Shown here: positions 5,889-9,700 of the stretch, piece after piece
Layout: each line of letters begins with the position of its first letter
Numbering within the stretch: position 1 is the stretch's first letter
Origin: Actinomycetota bacterium
Lineage (GTDB): Bacteria > Actinomycetota > Acidimicrobiia > Spongiisociales > ZC4RG35
Assembly (NCBI GenBank): GCA_003242515.1
Contig: QGUS01000044.1
Span: 1 to 9,700, forward strand
Direction of reading: 5' to 3'
DNA length: 9,700 nucleotides
Translations under genes and position numbers: made by a program
Notes under the pieces: model-generated
Told to the model about the DNA's origin: nothing
Databases searched by the model: none
What the model saw: the letters and a program-made list of their open reading frames with translations, nothing else

Positions 5889-6689
5889 GTGGATCATCTC
5901 CCTGACTGGGGCGACGACTGGGACGCCTCGCCGCGGCCGGCCGTCTGGGCCCGTGGCCTGACCCGGCGTTTCGGCAAGTACGTCGCCGTCGACAACCTGA
6001 ACCTCTCCGTCCAGCCCGGCGAGTTCTACGGCCTGCTCGGCCAGAACGGCGCCGGCAAGACCACGACCATCCGCATGATCGTCGGGCTGCTCCGGCCCAC
6101 GGAGGGGACCGCCGGCATCGGGGAGTTCGACACCTGGAAACAGCCCACGGAGGTGAAGGCCCGCATCGGCGTGCTCCCCGAGGAGTTCAACCTCTACGAG
6201 CGCCTCACCGGCGCCGAGCTGCTCGACTTCACCGGGGCCATGCACGGCCTGAGCCGGGAGGAGACCGTCTCCCGCCGCGACGAGCTGCTCGACATGCTCG
6301 ACCTCACCGACGCGGCCACCAAGCTGATCGGCGACTACTCCCGCGGCATGCGGAAGAAGATCGCCCTCGGCGCGGCGATCATCCACCGCCCGCCCGTGCT
6401 CTTCCTGGACGAGCCGTTCGAGGGCGTGGATGCGGTGTCCGCCCGCATCATCCGGAACCTGCTCCGGGAGGCGGCGGCCCAGGGCACCACGATCATCTTC
6501 TCCTCCCACGAGATGCACCTGGTGGAGAAGCTGTGCACCCGGATCGGGATCATGGTGGGCGGCCGTCTGGTCATCGAGGAGACCCCCGAGGGCCTCTGCA
6601 AGCTCACCGGCAAGGACGACATCGAGGACGCCTTCATCGCCGCGGTCGGCGGTGAGGTGGACGGCGCTTCGTGGTACGCCACTTCGTAG
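5889..6689 (+). CDS. ABC transporter ATP-binding protein (ABC-2 exporter type)
   Basis: Cytoplasmic ATPase that powers the permease encoded next. The 266-residue protein has Walker A GQNGAGKT at 51-58, Walker B VLFLDEPFEGVD at 170-181 with a D-loop, the H-loop His207 in SSHEMH, and the signature YSRGMRKKIAL at 150-160 in place of canonical LSGGQ. The Q-loop position reads LPEEFNLYERLTG (96-108), with Glu in place of Gln, a substitution also found in other ABC-2-type ATPases. GTG at 5889 is the start; there is no ribosome site, but a promoter ends 6 bases before it. Its 3' end overlaps the permease gene by 19 bp, so the two are co-transcribed and probably coupled. The acidic N-terminus (HLPDWGDDWD) precedes the usual beginning of the domain. 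Substrate is unknown; such pairs export lipids, drugs or peptides. Confidence 0.92.
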   Translation: MDHLPDWGDDWDASPRPAVWARGLTRRFGKYVAVDNLNLSVQPGEFYGLLGQNGAGKTTTIRMIVGLLRPTEGTAGIGEFDTWKQPTEVKARIGVLPEEFNLYERLTGAELLDFTGAMHGLSREETVSRRDELLDMLDLTDAATKLIGDYSRGMRKKIALGAAIIHRPPVLFLDEPFEGVDAVSARIIRNLLREAAAQGTTIIFSSHEMHLVEKLCTRIGIMVGGRLVIEETPEGLCKLTGKDDIEDAFIAAVGGEVDGASWYATS

Positions 6690-8275
6690 GCCTCAAGGCC
6701 CGTCTCACCTGGAACGGGATCAAGCACGACCCGCAGCGGCGGTTCGGTTTCCCGATCGCGCTCGCCCTCCTGACCTGGCTCGCCGTCTGGCTCGCCGGAA
6801 AGCACCTCGACCTCTCGGCGATGCTCCGGGACACCGACCCGGCCGCCTTCCCCCACTACATGACCTGGGTCGCCGTACTGGGCTTCGTGGCCTGGACCAC
6901 CCTCCCGGTCATCATCTTCCCGCTCGACGAGAACCTCGACCCGATGCAGCTAGCCGTGCTGCCGATCACGGGGACCCGGATGATCCTCGGCCTGGCCGCC
7001 GCAAGTCTCGTCGCCCCGGCGACCGTCGTGCCGGTGGTGCTCCTCGTCACCAACGCCGCCATCGTCCCGGCCGGCTGGTGGATGGCCATCCCCGCCTCGC
7101 TCGTCTACCTGGCCACGCTGGCCGTCGCCACCCAGCTCTTCTCCGCCGCGGTGTCCGCCCTCCTGCGCACCCGCCGCGGGCGTGACCTCGCCACCTTCCT
7201 GATCCTCGGCATGGGCGGCGGCGCGTTCTTCGCCTACCGCCGCATCGCCGACACGATCGACGAGATCGGCCTCGCCGCGGCCGTGAAGTCGGCCCCCCTG
7301 GAGGGCTGGGCGAACCTGCTCCCGCCGGTCGCCGCCCAGCGGGCGATCCTCGCGGCCGCTCGAGGCGGCTTCCTCCCCGCACTCGGCCTGCTGGTCGTCG
7401 CCGCGGCCGGTCTGCTGCTCCTCTCCATCGTCTGGCGCCGCCTCCTCCGGCACATGCTCACCACCCCGCCCGAGGGCAGCCGGCCGGCTCGGAGGGCACG
7501 GCGGCTGGGCATGGCGACCGGGCCGTGGGGCGCGGTGCCCACGCTCGCCCGCAAGGAGCTCCGCTTCTACGTCCGGGATCCCCGGCAGCGGCTGGTGTGG
7601 ACCGGGACCGTCATCTTCGTGGGTCTGGCGGTGGCGGGCTCGATGGTCGGGGCATCGATGATCACCGACCTCCGGTCCAGCTCCTGGGCGCCCCTGTTCG
7701 CCCCGGTGCTGGTCCTGTTCGTCGGCCTCCCCATCGCCCTCAATCAGTTCGGCTGGGAGCGCAACGCGGCCAGCTACCTGTTCGTGCTCCCGGTCAAGCC
7801 GAGGCAGATGATCCTCGGGAAGAACCTGGCAGTGGCCATGGCCCTCACCATCGAGACCACGATCTTCGCCGTCGGGCTCTCCGCGTTCACCGGTTCCTGG
7901 AGATGGACCCCGCTGGTGGTGCCCCTGATGCTCTGCGCGATCGGGTGCCAACTGGCGGTCGGGAACATGGTCTCGGTGCTGGCCCCACTCCGCCTGCCCC
8001 GCGAGGGGACGGACGTGTTCGCCCAGTCGACCGAGCAGGGATGCCTCGCCATCGCAGCCCAGACGGTGTCGTTCTTCACCATCGGGCTGCTGCTGGTGAT
8101 CCCGGCCTCGGCGGCCGTCCTCACCGTCGCGTTCGGCGAGGCGCTGTCGCCCTGGGTCACCGCCGGCATCGCGATTCTGTGGGGTGCGGTGGTCTACCTG
8201 GTGTCCCTCGCCCTCTCCTCCCGCCTCCTCGGCCGGCGCCTCCCCGAGGTCGTCGACTGGGTGGAGATCAGCTAG
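6671..8275 (+). CDS. ABC-2-type permease, 12 membrane segments, internally duplicated
   Basis: Integral membrane partner of the preceding ATPase. The 534-residue sequence has about 12 hydrophobic segments, roughly at 27-43, 65-84, 103-131, 134-164, 173-189, 234-256, 308-330, 338-357, 385-407, 412-438, 458-486 and 492-517. Each half opens with the same kind of cytoplasmic element: GLKARLTWNGIKHDPQRRFG at 7-26 and LARKELRFYVRDPRQRLVW at 292-310. This suggests two fused ABC-2 units, so one polypeptide may supply both halves of the channel. The GTG start at 6671 lies inside the ATPase gene; a GAGGTG at 6654-6659 is 11 bases upstream, somewhat far for a ribosome site. A hairpin overlaps its stop codon. 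Substrate cannot be told from sequence. The segment count is by eye. Confidence 0.85.
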   Translation: MVRHFVGLKARLTWNGIKHDPQRRFGFPIALALLTWLAVWLAGKHLDLSAMLRDTDPAAFPHYMTWVAVLGFVAWTTLPVIIFPLDENLDPMQLAVLPITGTRMILGLAAASLVAPATVVPVVLLVTNAAIVPAGWWMAIPASLVYLATLAVATQLFSAAVSALLRTRRGRDLATFLILGMGGGAFFAYRRIADTIDEIGLAAAVKSAPLEGWANLLPPVAAQRAILAAARGGFLPALGLLVVAAAGLLLLSIVWRRLLRHMLTTPPEGSRPARRARRLGMATGPWGAVPTLARKELRFYVRDPRQRLVWTGTVIFVGLAVAGSMVGASMITDLRSSSWAPLFAPVLVLFVGLPIALNQFGWERNAASYLFVLPVKPRQMILGKNLAVAMALTIETTIFAVGLSAFTGSWRWTPLVVPLMLCAIGCQLAVGNMVSVLAPLRLPREGTDVFAQSTEQGCLAIAAQTVSFFTIGLLLVIPASAAVLTVAFGEALSPWVTAGIAILWGAVVYLVSLALSSRLLGRRLPEVVDWVEIS

Positions 8276-8306
8276 GCCCGGCGGCGGGGATACGAGGTAC
8301 GGGCCT
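8274..8306 (+). terminator. possible hairpin terminator after the ABC permease
   Basis: AGGCCCG (8274-8280, overlapping the permease stop) and CGGGCCT (8300-8306) form a perfect 7-bp stem around 19 bases. No T run follows. Actinobacteria use some terminators without a U tract, so it may end or attenuate the ABC transcript, but this is weak. Confidence 0.3.
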
Positions 8307-8315
8307 CCTCCCTAT

Positions 8316-8321
8316 TACCTT
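8316..8321 (+). promoter_or_regulatory. possible -10 element for the deoxyribonucleotidase gene
   Basis: TACCTT (TAnnnT), in an AT-richer patch CTATTACCTTG, ends 9 bases before ATG 8331. It would give a leader of only about 3 bases. No ribosome site is seen before this gene, and no clear -35. Confidence 0.35.
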
Positions 8322-8330
8322 GCCCTCCCG

Positions 8331-8888
8331 ATGCGCCTCGGAATAGACCTCGACGGAGTCGTCGCCAACTTCACCGCCGGCTGGATGCGGTTCTACAACC
8401 ACCAGTTCGGCACCAACCTCGTGGAGACGGACTCCCGGCGGTGGAACGACATCGTCGAACTCACCCACTTCAAGGACATGTCGGAGTTCTGGCGGTGGGC
8501 CGCCGACCTCGACGGCCACTCGCTGTTCTGGCACCTCGACCCGTTCCCGGGCGCCGTGGAGGCCCTGGTGGAGCTGGACGACGAGGGGCACGAGATCGTG
8601 GTCCTCACCCAGAAGCCCAGCTACGCCATCCAGGACACCAGGGAGTGGGTGAAGCGGGTGGGCATCCCCGCCAGGGAGGTCCACATCATCGACCAGAAGT
8701 GGGCCGTCGACTGTGACGTCTACCTCGACGACGGGCCCCACATGGTCCCCGAGATCGTCCGGCACCGCCCGGACCGCACCGTGTGCCGCTATGTGCGCCC
8801 CTGGAACGACCCCGTCCCCGGGGCCGTCGACGTGCACGACTTCGAGGAATTTCGCGACGTCGTTTCCCGGCTGTCGCGCCATTCCTGA
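8331..8888 (+). CDS. HAD-family 5'(3')-deoxyribonucleotidase-like phosphatase
   Basis: Predicted cytoplasmic phosphatase of the HAD superfamily, closest in pattern to the NT5C 5'(3')-deoxyribonucleotidases, which remove phosphate from (deoxy)nucleoside monophosphates. The 185 residues show motif I GIDLDGVVANF with nucleophile Asp6 and acid/base Asp8, an aromatic-rich cap at about 16-70, motif II Thr93 in VVLTQKP, Lys124 in DQKWAVDCD as the likely motif III lysine, and motif IV Asp133-Asp134 in YLDDGPHM. Length is normal for the bacterial members. The frame is open upstream into the permease gene, but ATG at 8331 is chosen because motif I lies right after it (MRLGIDLDG). It stands between the ABC operon and the lipoprotein gene, probably with its own promoter. 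Substrate is inferred from family only; another phosphomonoester is possible. Confidence 0.8.
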   Translation: MRLGIDLDGVVANFTAGWMRFYNHQFGTNLVETDSRRWNDIVELTHFKDMSEFWRWAADLDGHSLFWHLDPFPGAVEALVELDDEGHEIVVLTQKPSYAIQDTREWVKRVGIPAREVHIIDQKWAVDCDVYLDDGPHMVPEIVRHRPDRTVCRYVRPWNDPVPGAVDVHDFEEFRDVVSRLSRHS

Positions 8889-8891
8889 TCT

Positions 8892-8900
8892 TGTTACGCT
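8892..8900 (+). promoter_or_regulatory. extended -10 promoter of the lipoprotein gene
   Basis: TGTTACGCT contains the TGn extension followed by TACGCT (TAnnnT). Transcription would start near 8907, leaving a leader of about 64 bases with a hairpin and a ribosome site. It begins three bases after the stop of the preceding gene. Confidence 0.45.
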
Positions 8901-8910
8901 CGCCGTCGGC

Positions 8911-8937
8911 CTCCCGAACCCGGCCGCGGTCGGGGAG
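8911..8937 (+). other. hairpin in the leader of the lipoprotein mRNA
   Basis: CTCCCGA (8911-8917) can pair with TCGGGGAG (8930-8937) with one bulged G. It lies between the predicted promoter and the ribosome site and may stabilise the mRNA or regulate it. No riboswitch class is recognised. Confidence 0.35.
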
Positions 8938-8960
8938 CGGGTGGAGTCACGAACATCGCG

Positions 8961-8965
8961 AGGAG
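8961..8965 (+). promoter_or_regulatory. ribosome-binding site of the lipoprotein gene
   Basis: AGGAG lies 5 bases before ATG 8971 and 2 bases before the in-frame ATG 8968, which favours 8971 as the start. It is the best Shine-Dalgarno sequence in the window. Confidence 0.65.
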
Positions 8966-8970
8966 AGATG

Positions 8971-9700
8971 ATGAAGAGATCAGCACTGGCGCTGCTGGCA
9001 GTGCTGGCGCTCCTGGTAGCGGCGTGTGGCGGGAACGGCGGTTCCACCACCACGACGGCCGGGGGCACCACGACCACCGCCGAGGCGCCCGAGCAGACCA
9101 CGACCACTGCAGCCGACCCGCGGGCCGACTGGCCGGAGAAGATCATCTTCGGCTTCGTCCCGTCCCGCGAGGCCGAGGAGCTGCAGGACAACGTCGAGGT
9201 CCTGGCGGAGATCCTGTCGGATGCGCTCGGCATCGACGTCGAGGGCATCGTCAGCGCCGACTACACGGCGCTCGGCGCCGCTCTCGGCAACGGCCAGGTC
9301 CAGATCGGCGCGCTCGCCCCGGCGAACTACGTGCTCGCGTCGCGGCAGTTCCCGAACATCGAGCTGCTGGCGCAGTCGGTCCGGTTCGACTCGGCCACCT
9401 ACCACGCCCAGTACTTCACCAACGACCCGTCGGTCTGTGGTGAGGGCGTGGAGCCGGTCGAGGGCCAGTACATCGCCGACGCCGACGGCAACGTGATCTA
9501 CGTGGCGCCGGGTGAGGGTCCCGCCCTCCAGGTCGGTTGGAACGCCGACGGCTCCCGTGAGGAAGGTGTCTCCGCCGGCCTCGTCTGCCCCGAGCCCGTC
9601 GACGTCAGCGTCGTGAAGGGCGGCAGGATGGCCTTCGGCACCGAGACCTCGACCTCCGGGTACATCTTCCCGGTCCTCGAGCTGCGTGCCGCCGGCCTGA
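8971..9700 (+). CDS. PhnD-like phosphate/phosphonate-binding lipoprotein, 3' end outside the window
   Basis: Probable membrane-anchored substrate-binding protein of an ABC uptake system for phosphate, phosphite or phosphonate. The 243 visible residues begin with a lipoprotein signal (MKRSALALLAVLALLVAAC, lipobox LVAAC, lipidated Cys19). A Thr-rich linker follows at about 25-47, then the binding-protein domain from about 56: IIFGFVPSREAEEL, then VEVLAEILSDALGIDVEGIVSADYTALGAAL, QIGALAPANYVLA and ETSTSGYIFPVLELRAAGL. The FG-VPS...E, Y-AL and STSGYIFP pattern is that of the PhnD/PtxB family. Between YFTNDPS (148-154) and KGGRMAFG (216-223) are about 60 residues where relatives have a short linker; Cys156 and Cys206 border this insertion. 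It has a real leader and ribosome site, unlike its neighbours. Ligand is not determined; partner permease and ATPase would lie to the right. Confidence 0.85.
   Translation, partial: MKRSALALLAVLALLVAACGGNGGSTTTTAGGTTTTAEAPEQTTTTAADPRADWPEKIIFGFVPSREAEELQDNVEVLAEILSDALGIDVEGIVSADYTALGAALGNGQVQIGALAPANYVLASRQFPNIELLAQSVRFDSATYHAQYFTNDPSVCGEGVEPVEGQYIADADGNVIYVAPGEGPALQVGWNADGSREEGVSAGLVCPEPVDVSVVKGGRMAFGTETSTSGYIFPVLELRAAGL

Noticed and set aside
6950..7951. 333-codon open frame antisense to the permease gene
   Set aside because: Composition rich in Gly, Glu, Arg and His with no membrane or domain pattern, opposite a clear membrane protein gene.
8184..8330. Earlier start for the nucleotidase gene inside the permease gene
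   Set aside because: The extra N-terminal residues are Ser/Pro-rich and unrelated to the HAD family; motif I lies directly after ATG 8331.
1..9700. CRISPR arrays, tRNA or rRNA genes, insertion sequences, phage genes or defence systems
   Set aside because: No repeat-spacer pattern, cloverleaf, transposase motif or phage or defence protein was seen; the content is housekeeping and transport genes.

Overview
The window is GC-rich chromosomal DNA, almost entirely coding, and looks like an actinobacterium. The evidence is strong G/C at third codon positions, the dnaX-ybaB-recR cluster, a methylmalonyl-CoA epimerase gene beside a thiolase gene (a pairing known from actinobacteria), and a lipoprotein with a Thr-rich linker after its lipobox. 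An Acidimicrobiia-like lineage is possible but cannot be settled from this sequence.

Layout. (1) Positions 1-2708 carry central carbon metabolism: the 5' part of a methylmalonyl-CoA epimerase gene (minus strand), divergent from an acetyl-CoA acetyltransferase (thiolase) gene whose stop overlaps the start of glpX (class II fructose-1,6-bisphosphatase). (2) Positions 2705-3040 hold a degraded-looking C-terminal piece of a class I SAM methyltransferase on the minus strand, squeezed between the convergent ends of glpX and recR. It is flanked by a perfect 8-bp direct repeat. (3) Positions 3040-5699 (minus) are the replication/repair cluster dnaX-ybaB-recR. (4) Positions 5700-5888 are a divergent intergenic region with a good sigma-70-type promoter and several inverted repeats. 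(5) Positions 5889-8275 are a two-gene ABC-2-type exporter: an ATPase and a 12-segment permease that looks internally duplicated. (6) Positions 8331-8888 encode a HAD-family 5'(3')-deoxyribonucleotidase-like protein. (7) Positions 8971-9700 (running off the edge) encode a lipoprotein of the phosphate/phosphonate-binding (PhnD-like) family with an unusual Cys-bounded insertion.

Genes working together. The epimerase and thiolase both handle short acyl-CoA intermediates. dnaX, ybaB and recR form the usual replication/recombination set, with an apparent extra promoter before ybaB. The ABC ATPase and permease overlap by 19 bp and must form one transporter; its substrate is not evident. The PhnD-like lipoprotein would be the binding component of an uptake system encoded beyond the right edge.

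Regulation. Several genes have a -10-like hexamer ending 6-7 bases before the start codon and no Shine-Dalgarno sequence (thiolase, ybaB, ABC ATPase), as expected for leaderless mRNAs. The lipoprotein gene is the contrast, with a leader and an AGGAG site. No tRNA, rRNA, CRISPR array, insertion sequence or T-run terminator was seen. I did not find a convincing undescribed multi-gene system. The most unusual items are the methyltransferase remnant with its flanking repeats, the insertion in the PhnD-like protein, and the structured intergenic region upstream of dnaX.
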